A stretch of 64,000 nucleotides of DNA from NCBI GenBank assembly GCA_963785645.1, contig CAWAWG010000002.1, positions 372,001 through 436,000 on the forward strand. Direction: 5' to 3'. Source of the DNA: Trebonia sp963785645. GTDB lineage: Bacteria > Actinomycetota > Actinomycetes > Streptosporangiales > Streptosporangiaceae. The translations under genes were made by a program, and so were the position numbers. Positions 15,880 through 24,796 of the stretch are shown one piece after another; position 1 is the first letter of the stretch; each line of letters begins with the position of its first letter. The notes below the pieces were generated by a model. The model ran no database searches. It had not been told where the DNA came from and was given only the letters and a program-made list of their open reading frames with translations.

Positions 15880-17156
15880 GAACGGATACCGGCGATCATG
15901 GCAGCGAGCCGGCGGACTCCCTCCTCAACCTCGTTCGTTGCCAGCGCGCTGCACGACAGCCGGATCGCGTGGCTGCCACCGCCGCCGGCATAGAAGAAGC
16001 TCATCGGCGTCCACAGCACGCCGTAGTCCCGGGCGGAGAGCTCGAGCAGCTTCTCGTCAGCCCGGAAAGGCACGCCGAGGACCGCGAAGAAGCCGCCGCT
16101 CGGCGTGTTCCAGGTGATCGCCGGATCGGCGAAGTGACGCTCGAGCGCGGCCAGCAGTGCCGCCAGGTTGCGCCGGTAGAACGCGATCTTCTCCTGGTTC
16201 GCCGCGCGCAGGCTGTACCCGCACGAGACGAGCACGCCGCCGATGACGGCCTGAGCGATCGGGGAGGTATTGAGGGTGACCATGCTCTTGACTGTCGAAA
16301 GCTCATCAGCCAGCAGGCTGCGGTGGCCATCAGCGCTGACAACGGCCTGGTCCGCGACCAGGAAGCCCACCCGGGCGCCGGGGAACACCGACTTGGCGAA
16401 CGAGCCGAGGTAGATGACCCGCTGATCGGTGTCCAGCGACTTCAGCGTCGGCTGGTGCCGGTCACCGGACCCGAACAGCCCGTACGGGTCATCCTCCAGG
16501 ATCAGCAGGTCTTCATCGGCCGCGACCTTGAGCAGTCCCCGCCGCGCCTCGTCGCTCAGTGAGACACCGGATGGGTTGGCAAAGTTCGACACCACATACA
16601 GGGCACGCGGACGACGGCCGCGGCCGCGTTCCTTCCTGGCGACCCGCGCGACCGCTTCCGGGCTGAGCCCCTCGGATGTCTCCGGCACCGGGACCACGGG
16701 AACGCCGAGTACGCGCGCGGCACCGGTGAGTCCGACATAGCACGGCTCGGTGGCGAGGACGACATCCTCGGGCTCCGCGACGAGGCCGCGCAGGGCGATG
16801 ATCATGGCCTCCTGGCAGCCCGAGGTCACCATGATGGACTCTTCCGTAACGCTGATGCCCTCGTCGATCTCCAGCATCCGCGAGATCATCAGCCCGAGTT
16901 GGCCGTTGGTCCGGCCGTACTGCAAGATGGCCTGCCGGACCCGCGCCTCGCTCATCCCCCCAGCGCGCAGGTGGGCGACATACGCAGCCAGGTAGCGCTC
17001 GATGTCCGTCACTTCATAGAACTCGTCGAATGGCCGGCCCGCCGCCAGGGAAATCGCCGCGGGAAAACGGCTGGCGATTTCATTGAGAAAATTCATCGAC
17101 GCCGCCACCGGGTCGGTAACCGACGTGTGCAATGTGTCGCGCGCTAGCTCAACCAT
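15876..17156 (-). CDS. hpgT: PLP aminotransferase, HpgT/PglE-like
   Basis: Fold-type I aminotransferase of the hydroxyphenylglycine transaminase group, which aminates (hydroxy)phenylglyoxylate. Seen: DPVAASMNFLNEIASRFP and SLAAGRP at the N-terminus, QYGRTNGQ, the NPSG motif in FANPSGVSL, LEDDPYGLF with the PLP Asp/Tyr, SFAKSVFPGARVGF with the Schiff-base lysine, and a C-terminal substrate Arg in HAIRLSCS. All are close to what I recall of HpgT. Met 17156 fits HpgT length; ATG 17192 is possible, and neither has a clear ribosome site. It leads a two-gene operon with the phosphopantetheinyl transferase. Confidence 0.82.
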   Translation of the reverse strand: MVELARDTLHTSVTDPVAASMNFLNEIASRFPAAISLAAGRPFDEFYEVTDIERYLAAYVAHLRAGGMSEARVRQAILQYGRTNGQLGLMISRMLEIDEGISVTEESIMVTSGCQEAMIIALRGLVAEPEDVVLATEPCYVGLTGAARVLGVPVVPVPETSEGLSPEAVARVARKERGRGRRPRALYVVSNFANPSGVSLSDEARRGLLKVAADEDLLILEDDPYGLFGSGDRHQPTLKSLDTDQRVIYLGSFAKSVFPGARVGFLVADQAVVSADGHRSLLADELSTVKSMVTLNTSPIAQAVIGGVLVSCGYSLRAANQEKIAFYRRNLAALLAALERHFADPAITWNTPSGGFFAVLGVPFRADEKLLELSARDYGVLWTPMSFFYAGGGGSHAIRLSCSALATNEVEEGVRRLAAMIAGIRS

Positions 17157-17397
17157 TGGGCCAGTCAACCCGCCCTCGTGACATGATCGCATTGGCGATC
17201 AACTGCGCAACATTGTCCCGCAGCCGGTATTTACGCGTCAAACAGTACATCGTGGCAATGGCAGCGACAATAGCTTACGATGACGCTCGCGGAACCTCGT
17301 GCGCTCTATCATGCGCCACTGCTGCGCGGTTCTATCGTGAGGCGGTGTCCGGGCAAGTATGGAAGCTGACCAGCCGATAACCGAAAGGACGTGGGCC

Positions 17398-18336
17398 ATG
17401 CCGCTTGACCCGCAACTGCAGGCAATGCGCGACGAGCGCGAGCGCGCCAACGTCCCGCCGCTGTACAGCATGTCGCTAGCCGCCGCCAGGGCCGCCGACC
17501 TCGCTTCGATCAGGGACAGCGGCGGAGAGCCGGAACCGGTCCACGAGGTGGCCGACCTGACGATTCCCGGGCCTGGCGGCGACCTGCCGTTGCGTCTGTA
17601 CCGGCCCGCGGCCCAGCGGCCGCTGCCCGCGCTGCTTTACTTCTTCGGCGGCGGCTGGGTGCTTGGCAGCATCGACACGGCCGACGGGGTCAGCCGCACC
17701 CTGGCAAACGCGTCCGGCGCCCTGGTGGTCGTCCCCGGCTACCGGCTAGCTCCCGAGCACCCGTTTCCCGCGGCCGTCGACGACTGCTACGCGGCGCTGC
17801 GATGGGTCGCCGGGCACGGCGCCGAGATCGGCGCGGACCCCGCTCGCCTGGCGGTCGGCGGCGACAGCGCCGGCGGGAACCTGGCCGCGGCGGTGACGCT
17901 GCTCGCCCGGGCCGATGACCTGGCGCTGGCCGGCCAGCTCCTCGTATACCCCAACACCGATCAGCTCGCCGATGACTGGCCCACGCAGGGCGCGGACGAC
18001 CCGTTCCTGTTCAACCGCCGCTCCGTGGCCTGGTACCGGCAGCACTACCTGCCGGGTCCCGGCGACGCGGTCAGCCCGCTGGCCTCTCCGCTGCGCGCCG
18101 AGAGCCTCGCCGGACTGCCGCCGGCGCTCGTCATCACCGCCGAGTACGACCCGCTGCGTGACCAGGGCGAGGCGTACGCCCGCCGGCTCACCGACGAGGG
18201 CGTGCCGGTCGACCTCAGCCGTTATCCCGGTATGGCGCACGGCTTCTTCACGATGACCGGAACGCTGGCTGCCAGCCGGGCCGCCATCGCGCAGGCAGCG
18301 GCGCACCTCAGGAAATGCTTCGAAGCCCGGGAGTGA
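17398..18336 (+). CDS. Alpha/beta-hydrolase, HSL-type esterase
   Basis: Hormone-sensitive-lipase-family carboxylesterase, about 312 residues. Seen: nucleophile elbow GGDSAGGN, acid EYDPLRDQ and base GMAHGF. The oxyanion motif normally HGGGW reads FGGGWVLG, so its first His is Phe. ATG 17398 has AAGGAC at an 8-base spacing; an upstream in-frame start does not. It is divergent from the aminotransferase across ~240 bases. It may end the biosynthetic region (hydrolysis or release) or be an unrelated housekeeping esterase. Confidence 0.88.
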   Translation: MPLDPQLQAMRDERERANVPPLYSMSLAAARAADLASIRDSGGEPEPVHEVADLTIPGPGGDLPLRLYRPAAQRPLPALLYFFGGGWVLGSIDTADGVSRTLANASGALVVVPGYRLAPEHPFPAAVDDCYAALRWVAGHGAEIGADPARLAVGGDSAGGNLAAAVTLLARADDLALAGQLLVYPNTDQLADDWPTQGADDPFLFNRRSVAWYRQHYLPGPGDAVSPLASPLRAESLAGLPPALVITAEYDPLRDQGEAYARRLTDEGVPVDLSRYPGMAHGFFTMTGTLAASRAAIAQAAAHLRKCFEARE

Positions 18337-18570
18337 CAGCGGCGCTTGACCGGATTCGCGGTGGCGACAACGGCGTGTTCGCCCGGCCGATGGCCGACTC
18401 TGATACCGGGTCGCTGCCCTGCGCTGCCGCCCTTGGCCGGAGGTCCGCTCCGGCGTTCCGATGTCATGTGCGCGTCCGTGTGGAACACGGACCCGTTCGG
18501 ATGACTGCCGCTGATTTTGATCTTCGGCCGGACGGTTGCTACCTGAGCCCCGGCCCTGGGTTCCGGCATC

Positions 18571-18592
18571 GCCGGGTCGAACCCGACCCGGC
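18571..18592. terminator. Stem-loop in the 18337-18721 gap
   Basis: Perfect 9-bp arms GCCGGGTCG / CGACCCGGC with a 4-base loop, 235 bases after the esterase. The surrounding 385-base gap (18337-18721) holds no gene that I can support and presumably includes the promoter of the GntR-fusion regulator. Confidence 0.35.
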
Positions 18593-18721
18593 CGGAGCTC
18601 CCGGGGCGCGCGAAACCGTCATTAGCGAACGGCTCCGACCGAGGTCAAACGGGTTGCGGGCCTCCAGCGGCCGGCGTAAACCGGTTGTCCGTTCGATGTA
18701 GACCGGTCATGCTCTTGCGCA

Positions 18722-20158
18722 ATGCATCATGGCGATATGGCTCTCATGCGCGGCAACCCGATCCCGGTCTACTACCAGCTCAAGACCTTGCTGACCGAGG
18801 AGATCCGCAGCGGTGTCTACGGGACGGACGGACGGCTGCCGACCGAGCACGAGCTCTGCGAGCGGTTCGGGCTGAGCCGGACTCCGGTCACCCACGCGCT
18901 GACGGAACTGGCCGCCGAGGGTGTGGTACTCCGCCGCCGCAGGCACGGCACGTTCGTGAACCCGCGCTGGCTGGGCCGCCAGGACGGTTCCAGCGAGGTG
19001 CGGGTGCTCGCGCCAAAGGTTGACCTGTGGGAGCCGCACCTGCGGGCGATGTCGCCCGGGGTGCGGCTGTCGGTCGCCCACACGGACCTGAACGACCTGC
19101 ATGCCGCCTTCATCCGGGCGGTGGCCGAAGGCCGCGCGCCGGACCTGGCCATCCTCGACTCGGTGTGGGTGGCGGAGTTCGCCGCGTCCGGGTTCCTGTG
19201 GCCGCTCGAGGAGCTCGACCCGGCCTGGGTGGAAAACGACCTGCGCCGCGATTTCCTCGAGCCGTTCGTCGACGCGCACCGCATCGGTGCCGGCACCCAG
19301 GCGGTCCAGGCGGAAATGGACGTGGCCGGAATCTGGTACGACCGCGCCGCCGTCGGTCCCGGCATCCCCGGCACCTGGGAGGAACTCCAGGAAGTCGGCC
19401 GCCGGCTGGCCGCCGAGCGGGGCGGCCCGGTGCTTGTCATGCCGGCCGGGCCGTCGGCCGACGAGTTCGCGACCTACTGCCTGGTCGCGCTGCTGGCCTC
19501 GAATGCCGTCCGCGTCCTCGGGCCGGACCGGGTGACGCTCGACTCGCCCGCGAGCGTGGAGGCCATGCGGCTGCTGCGGACACTGGCGGACGAGAAGGTG
19601 CTGTCCATCGAGGCGGTTGGCCGGGAGCGGGACCGGCCGATCCAGATGCTCGCCCGCGGCGAGGCGCTGCTGGCATTCGGCGGCAGCTACGAGGCCCCCG
19701 CGCTCGCCGGCTACGCGGGCCGGGAACTGGACGGGCTCACCGGCGCGTTCGGCTTCATGCCGGTGCCGGCCGGGCCGCGCGGTCAGTCCTCGGTGGTGGT
19801 CGGCGGCATGGCATACTGCATTCCCCGCCAGGCCAAGCAGCCGGCCGCGGCGATGGAGGTGCTGAAGAGCGCGGTCGCCGGCCCGGCGATGATGACTTTC
19901 TTCGCCCAGACCGGCCAGATCCCGCCCCGCCGCTCGGTGGTCGCGGAACTTGGCGGCCGTTCGCCGTTCCACGCGTTCACCGCCGGCCTGCTCGGCCGGG
20001 CGGTGACCCGGCCGGTCACCCCGGCCTATTCGCTGGTTTCCGTGCAGCTGAGGGCGATGCTTGAGGCCGTCCTGGCCGCGCGGCTGTCGCCCGAGCAGGC
20101 CGTCAGCAGGGCTGCGGACCTGATCAGCGCGGTGACCGGGCTGCCAGTCGCGCACTGA
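18722..20158 (+). CDS. GntR HTH regulator fused to ABC solute-binding domain
   Basis: Cytoplasmic sensor-regulator of 478 residues. Residues ~8-80 are a GntR winged helix (PIPVYYQLKTLLTEEIRSG, LPTEHELCERFGLSRTPVTH, HGTFVN). From ~90 to the end it resembles a family-1 sugar-binding protein (FIRAVAEGRAPDLAILDSVW, GIPGTWEELQEVGRRL), with no signal peptide. The start may be any of Met 18722, 18737 or 18746. It precedes an oligosaccharide ABC operon in the same direction. Inference: the binding domain detects an imported sugar in the cytoplasm and modulates DNA binding. Confidence 0.88.
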   Translation: MHHGDMALMRGNPIPVYYQLKTLLTEEIRSGVYGTDGRLPTEHELCERFGLSRTPVTHALTELAAEGVVLRRRRHGTFVNPRWLGRQDGSSEVRVLAPKVDLWEPHLRAMSPGVRLSVAHTDLNDLHAAFIRAVAEGRAPDLAILDSVWVAEFAASGFLWPLEELDPAWVENDLRRDFLEPFVDAHRIGAGTQAVQAEMDVAGIWYDRAAVGPGIPGTWEELQEVGRRLAAERGGPVLVMPAGPSADEFATYCLVALLASNAVRVLGPDRVTLDSPASVEAMRLLRTLADEKVLSIEAVGRERDRPIQMLARGEALLAFGGSYEAPALAGYAGRELDGLTGAFGFMPVPAGPRGQSSVVVGGMAYCIPRQAKQPAAAMEVLKSAVAGPAMMTFFAQTGQIPPRRSVVAELGGRSPFHAFTAGLLGRAVTRPVTPAYSLVSVQLRAMLEAVLAARLSPEQAVSRAADLISAVTGLPVAH

Positions 20159-20480
20159 CGGCGGCCCCGTCGCCCGGTCCCGCCCGGGACCGCTAGCTCT
20201 GCTGCCCTTGGGCGCGTCCCCCCGCGCCTTACCCGTTTCCTATGTCTTGACTGCCCCGACAAACGGACTATTGACGGCATACGGGACACCGTTCATCATT
20301 TGCAGCATACAAATGACAAATGGACTTCCGATGATGCGGCCGGTTGCCGTGGCGAGGGTGCCTGGTTAGGCCGGGAGTTCGGCTCTTGGGCGTGCTGTGG
20401 AGGCAAAGGTGACTCTAGGTTCGATGCCCGTCAGGTCGCGGTCGCGGTCCTGGTCTTGGTCGCGGGGAGCCTGAGGCGCC
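20159..20480 (+). promoter_or_regulatory. Promoter/operator region of the ABC operon
   Basis: 322-base gap before the permease operon with no gene. A 6-bp inverted repeat CATTTG/CAAATG (20297-20302, 20310-20315), followed by another ACAAATGG, is a possible operator for the upstream GntR-fusion regulator. TTGACT and TTGACG hexamers near 20246 and 20270 are candidate -35 elements without a convincing -10. Confidence 0.35.
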
Positions 20481-21593
20481 GTGGCCGCCTTCCTCGTCAA
20501 ACGGCTGGCCCTCGCGGTGGTGACGATCTACGTCGTCATCACGCTGACGTTCTTCATGATCCGGCTCATGCCGGGCAACGCCATGACTTACCTGGAGTCT
20601 CAGCTCTCCACGCAGGGCGCCCTCAGCACCCAGGAGATCGCCCAGAAGGTCTCAGCCGCCTACGACGTACAGACGAACAGCCCGCTGTGGCAGCAGTACC
20701 TCGGCTACGTGGGGAACGCCTTCCGTCTCCACTTCGGGACGTCCATCCTTAATCCCAGCCAGTCCGTGCTCAGCGTCGTGGCGGGCGCCCTGCCCTGGAC
20801 GCTGCTGGTCGTCGGGCTGGCCCTGCTGATCAGCTTCGCCATCGGGGTGGTGGTGGGGACCCTGATCGCCGCGTTCCCGCAGGGCTTGCTCTCGAAGCTC
20901 GCGACGGGCGTCGTGTCGTTCATCGCGGCGGTGCCGAACTACATCGTCGCGCTCGTGCTGATCTACCTGGTCGCCGACCGGGCGCACCTCCTCCCGGCGT
21001 CCGGCCCCTACTCGCTGGAGACCACCCCCGGGTGGAACGGCCCGTTCATCGCCAGCGTGCTGCAGCACGCGACCCTCCCCGTCCTGTCCTACGTGATCGT
21101 CGCGTTCGGCAGCTGGGCGCTCACCATGAAGGGCTCTGTGTCGACCATCCTCGGCGCGGACTACGTGCGGACCGGGGAGGCGTGGGGGCTCGCCCGCTGG
21201 CGGGTAACCCGGTCCTACATCGGCCGGAACGCCATGCTGCCGATGGTGACGAACCTCGGGCTCTCGCTCGGGTACCTGTTCGGCGGCTCGGTGTTCATCG
21301 AGACCTTCTTCGTCTACCCCGGCCTCGGCTACTACCTGATCCAGTCGGTCAACGAGCGCGACTACCCGGTGATGATGGGCTGCTTCATCCTGATCACGGT
21401 CGCGGTGGTCGTGTCCAACCTCATCGTGGACCTCATCTACCCGCTGGTGGACCCGCGGATCATGAGCCCCGGCGGCGGGCGAGCGGGCCTGACCGCCCGC
21501 GACCTGACCGCCAGCGGCCTGGCGGCGGAGAGCCAGCAGGCGCCCCGGTCTGGTTCGCGGGCCGGGGAGTCCGCGGAAAGGCCGGTCGCATGA
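20481..21593 (+). CDS. ABC transporter permease, DppB/OppB type
   Basis: First membrane subunit of a family-5 (peptide/oligosaccharide) importer. Seen: N-terminal segment FLVKRLALAVVTIYVVITL, six hydrophobic segments and the EAA-like loop RTGEAWGLARWRVTRSY before RNAMLPMVTNLGL. GTG start; the C-terminus overlaps the next permease by an ATGA overlap. The nearby GntR-sugar-binding fusion and GH38 enzyme favour an oligosaccharide over a peptide substrate. Confidence 0.9.
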   Translation: MAAFLVKRLALAVVTIYVVITLTFFMIRLMPGNAMTYLESQLSTQGALSTQEIAQKVSAAYDVQTNSPLWQQYLGYVGNAFRLHFGTSILNPSQSVLSVVAGALPWTLLVVGLALLISFAIGVVVGTLIAAFPQGLLSKLATGVVSFIAAVPNYIVALVLIYLVADRAHLLPASGPYSLETTPGWNGPFIASVLQHATLPVLSYVIVAFGSWALTMKGSVSTILGADYVRTGEAWGLARWRVTRSYIGRNAMLPMVTNLGLSLGYLFGGSVFIETFFVYPGLGYYLIQSVNERDYPVMMGCFILITVAVVVSNLIVDLIYPLVDPRIMSPGGGRAGLTARDLTASGLAAESQQAPRSGSRAGESAERPVA

Positions 21594-22441
21594 GGCTGCT
21601 CCGCGACCTGTGGCGGATCTGCTGGTCCGACAAGCCCGCGCTCGCCGGCGGCGTGGTGATCCTGATTTACCTCGTCGTGGCAGTCGTCGGGCCGATCGTG
21701 ACGCACGTCGGCTACCAGCAGAACTCCTCGCTCGCCTACCTGCCGCCCTCGCGCCGGTACCCCCTGGGCACGGACTTCACCGGCAACAGCGTGCTGAGCG
21801 AGGTGATCGTCGGCACGCGGCCGATCATGGAGGTCGGTATCACCGCGGCCGTCATCGTGGTGGTCGTAGGGGTGACGGTCGGCCTGGTCGCCGGCTATCT
21901 CGGCGGCGCCGTCGACCAGGCGATAATGCGCGTCACCGACGTATTCCTCACCCTCCCCGGCCTGCCCCTGGTCATCGTGATCGCGAGCATCGCGCGGACC
22001 ACGTCCCCGTTCGCGCTGGCCGCGATCTTGTCGATATCGGGATGGGCCGGGCTGTCCAGGGCGGTCCGCTCGCAGGCGCTCAGCCTCCGCACCAGCGACT
22101 TCATCGACGCCGCCCGGGTGCAGGGACTCCCGCTGCGCAACATCATCGCCCGCCAGCTGCTCCCGAACATCGGCCCGTACGTGGCCATCCACTTCCTGCT
22201 CGCGGTGACCGACGCCATCTACGCCGAGGTGGGCCTCTACCTGCTCGGCGTGGCACCGATCTCCGGCACGAACTGGGGGATCATGATCAACCTCGCGCTC
22301 GGCCAGGGCGCGCTCTACACCAGCCAGAGCGCGTTCTACCTGTTCTCCCCGATGCTGGCGATCGTCTTCCTCCAGGTCGCGCTCGTTTACTTCTCGCGGG
22401 CGATGGACCGGCTGTTCAACCCCAGGCTCCGGGTCCAGTGA
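21590..22441 (+). CDS. ABC transporter permease, DppC/OppC type
   Basis: Second membrane subunit. ATG 21590 overlaps the DppB-type stop. Seen: N-terminal segment LAGGVVILIYLVVAVVGPI, the periplasmic HPLGTD-like motif here RYPLGTDFTGNSVLS, and the EAA loop DFIDAARVQGLPLRNIIARQ before LLPNIGP. 283 residues, usual for DppC. Its stop overlaps the ATPase start (TGATG). Confidence 0.9.
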   Translation: MRLLRDLWRICWSDKPALAGGVVILIYLVVAVVGPIVTHVGYQQNSSLAYLPPSRRYPLGTDFTGNSVLSEVIVGTRPIMEVGITAAVIVVVVGVTVGLVAGYLGGAVDQAIMRVTDVFLTLPGLPLVIVIASIARTTSPFALAAILSISGWAGLSRAVRSQALSLRTSDFIDAARVQGLPLRNIIARQLLPNIGPYVAIHFLLAVTDAIYAEVGLYLLGVAPISGTNWGIMINLALGQGALYTSQSAFYLFSPMLAIVFLQVALVYFSRAMDRLFNPRLRVQ

Positions 22442-23521
22442 TGGCCGGCGACAGCACCCGGCCGGTCCCGGTGAACGACGCGTTCCGCGCGGCCGGGCCG
22501 GGCGACGCGGCCGGCGGGCAGCGGGACTCCCTGCTCGACGTGCGGGGTCTGACCGTGAGCTTCGGCGCGGTGCGCGCGGTCGAGGACGTGAGCCTGTCCA
22601 TTCCCAAGGGCACGATCTACGGCCTGGTCGGGGAGTCGGGCTGCGGGAAGTCGACGCTCGCGTACTCGCTGCTCGGCCTGGTCCCGCCGCCGGGCCGCGT
22701 CATCTCCGGCGAGGTCCGCTTCCAGGGCGCGGATCTCGCCACGATGAGTTACTCGCAACTGCGGCAGCTGCGGGCCAGGCACATCGCGGTGGTGTTCCAG
22801 TCCGCCATGAGCGGGTTCAATCCCGTGCTCACCATCGGCACGCAGGTCGAGCACGTCCTGCAGGCCCATCCGGGCGTGTACCAGAGCCAGCAGGAGGGCC
22901 GGCGGTACTTCGAGGAGCTGCTCCGGCTGGTCCGGCTGCGGCCGGACCAGGTCTGGCGGACCTACGAGAGCCGGGCTCTCCGGCGGCATGAAGCAGCGGA
23001 TCGCCATCGCTCTCGCGCTCCTGCTCAAACCCGAGGTCCTGGTCCTCGACGAGCCGACAACCGCACTCGACGTGCTCAGCCAGCGGCTCGTCATCGACAT
23101 CGTCAGGGACCTGCACGACACGCTCGGCGCGACCGTGGTGTTCGTCACCCATGACCTGGCCGTCGTCGCCGAGCTGGCCGAACGGGTGGCGGTGATGTAC
23201 GCCGGCCGTCTGGTCGAGTCGGGCACCGTCGAGGAGATCTTCTTCGACGACCGTCGGCACCCCTACGTGAAGGCGCTCATCTCGGCCATGCCGAGTCTGA
23301 CCGCCGACCCGGCGAACCTGAAGTCGATTCCCGGCCAGGTGCCGGACCTGAGTGCCCTGCCGCCGGGCTGCCGCTTCGCGCCACGCTGCCCGCTCGCCCA
23401 GGAGGTCTGCCGGCAGGCCGAACCGCTGCCGCTGGCGAGTGCCTCGGGTCACGCGGTCGCCTGTCATGTCGTGAACAGCGAACCGGAAGGGGGGATCGCG
23501 AGTGACCCTGCTGAGCGTTGA
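22441..23521 (+). pseudogene. ABC ATPase, OppD/DppD type, frameshifted before signature motif
   Basis: First ATPase of the importer. Walker A GESGCGKSTL and Q-loop VVFQSAMSGFNP are read from ATG 22441. At the G-run 22973-22975 one extra base appears to be present: homology jumps to the +1 frame, which gives LSGGMKQR, Walker B LVLDEPTTALDV, the switch region FVTHDLAVVAEL and the OppD C-terminal cysteines (GCRFAPRCPLAQEVC) to 23521. Removing one G restores a normal 360-residue protein. It could be a sequencing indel or a recent null mutation; the rest of the operon is intact. Confidence 0.85.
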
Positions 23522-24536
23522 GTCCGTGTCGCACCGCTACCCGCGGGCCCGGGACGACCGCTCGGTGCTCCGGGAGGTGAGCGTGCAGATCGAGCCGGGC
23601 CGGACCCTGGCCGTGGTCGGGGAATCCGGGTGCGGGAAGACCACGCTGGGCCGGGCCGTCGCCGGCCTGCTGCGGCCGACGGCCGGCACGGTGCGCTTCG
23701 AGGGCACGGACATCTGGCAGGCGCGCGGCGCCGACTACCGCCGCTACCGCCGCGCGGTCCAGCTCGTCCACCAGGACCCCTACGGGGCGCTCAACCCGGG
23801 TATCACGGTGGAGGAGACGCTCGCGGCGGGCCTGCGCCATCACCGGGTCGTTCACCGGCGTGAGGTCGGCGGCGAGGTCCGGCGGCTGCTCGGCCTGGCC
23901 GGCCTTGACACCGGCCGTTCGTTCCTTGACCGGTACCCCCACCAGCTTTCCGGCGGGCAGCGCCAGCGCCTGGTGATCGCCCGGGCGATGGCGCTGCGCC
24001 CGCGCCTGGTCGTGGCCGACGAGCCGGTGAGCATGCTCGACGTGTCGCTCCGGATCTCGGTCCTCGACCTGCTCAGGTCGCTTGGCGCGGGCCAGGGCCT
24101 GGCCTACCTGTTCATCAGCCACGACTTCGGCGTCGTCCGCTACTTCGCGGTCGGCGGACAGCTCATCGTGATGTTCTTCGGCGTGGTGGTCGAAAGCGGC
24201 CCCGTCGAGGACGTCATCGCGCGGCCGCGGCACCCCTACACGTACCTCTTGCTGGACGCTATCCCCGAACCGGACCCGCGCCGGGCCCGCCGGCCGCGAT
24301 CGGAGGCGGCGCGGATCGCGGCCGGGCGCATCGAGGCGGAAGCGGCGGCCAGTGGATGCGTCTTCGCCAACCGGTGTCCCTTCGTCCAGGACCAGTGCCG
24401 CCGGGAGAGGCCCCCGAGCAGGCCGGTCGACGGAACCGACGGGCACCGCAGCGCGTGCTGGTACCCGGAACTGGTCCCTCCGGTGGTCAACGAGCCAGCC
24501 GCGTCCGTGGAAACCACGGCCGGGGAGGTGGGCTGA
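23502..24536 (+). CDS. ABC ATPase, OppF/DppF type
   Basis: Second ATPase of the importer, 344 residues. Seen: Walker A GESGCGKTTLG, signature LSGGQRQR, Walker B LVVADEPVSMLDV, switch FISHDFGVVRY, and the C-terminal oligopeptide domain with SGCVFANRCPFVQDQC. GTG start overlaps the end of the preceding ATPase by 20 bases. It would pair with the OppD-type subunit, so transport depends on that gene being intact. Confidence 0.92.
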   Translation: MTLLSVESVSHRYPRARDDRSVLREVSVQIEPGRTLAVVGESGCGKTTLGRAVAGLLRPTAGTVRFEGTDIWQARGADYRRYRRAVQLVHQDPYGALNPGITVEETLAAGLRHHRVVHRREVGGEVRRLLGLAGLDTGRSFLDRYPHQLSGGQRQRLVIARAMALRPRLVVADEPVSMLDVSLRISVLDLLRSLGAGQGLAYLFISHDFGVVRYFAVGGQLIVMFFGVVVESGPVEDVIARPRHPYTYLLLDAIPEPDPRRARRPRSEAARIAAGRIEAEAAASGCVFANRCPFVQDQCRRERPPSRPVDGTDGHRSACWYPELVPPVVNEPAASVETTAGEVG

Positions 24537-24538
24537 GC

Positions 24539-24796
24539 ATGGGACGGCTCGCGGCGCAGCTGCTGGTCAGGGTGGGGCTGGTGATGCTGGCGCTGGGAGT
24601 CTTGGGCCGCCTGCTCCCGATGCCGGACCGGGCCGACGTCATGGCGGACGAGTTCGCCATCGCGGTCAGCCTGACGCTGGTCCTCGCGGCCTCCCTCTAC
24701 CTCGCGGCAACCATGGGCGCCCGGGAAGGCGAACGGCGCACGACGAAGAGGCATCCGACGTCAACGGCACGTACCGGCGCTAAGGAGACGCAGTGA
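24539..24796 (+). CDS. Small two-helix membrane protein
   Basis: 85 residues with two predicted membrane segments (LLVRVGLVMLALGVLGRLL and FAIAVSLTLVLAASLYLAAT) and a basic tail. It begins 2 bases after the OppF-type gene and overlaps the binding-protein GTG by 4 bases, so it is embedded in the transporter operon. I do not recognise the family; an accessory of the transporter is only a guess. Confidence 0.7.
   Translation: MGRLAAQLLVRVGLVMLALGVLGRLLPMPDRADVMADEFAIAVSLTLVLAASLYLAATMGAREGERRTTKRHPTSTARTGAKETQ

Noticed and set aside
18315..18701. Frame between the esterase and the GntR-fusion gene
   Set aside because: It overlaps the esterase end, lacks a start signal and has no recognisable motif; the stretch contains a stem-loop.
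20385..20450. tRNA-like GGTTCGATGCCC word
   Set aside because: It resembles a T-loop, but the T-stem does not pair and no acceptor or anticodon stem can be drawn.
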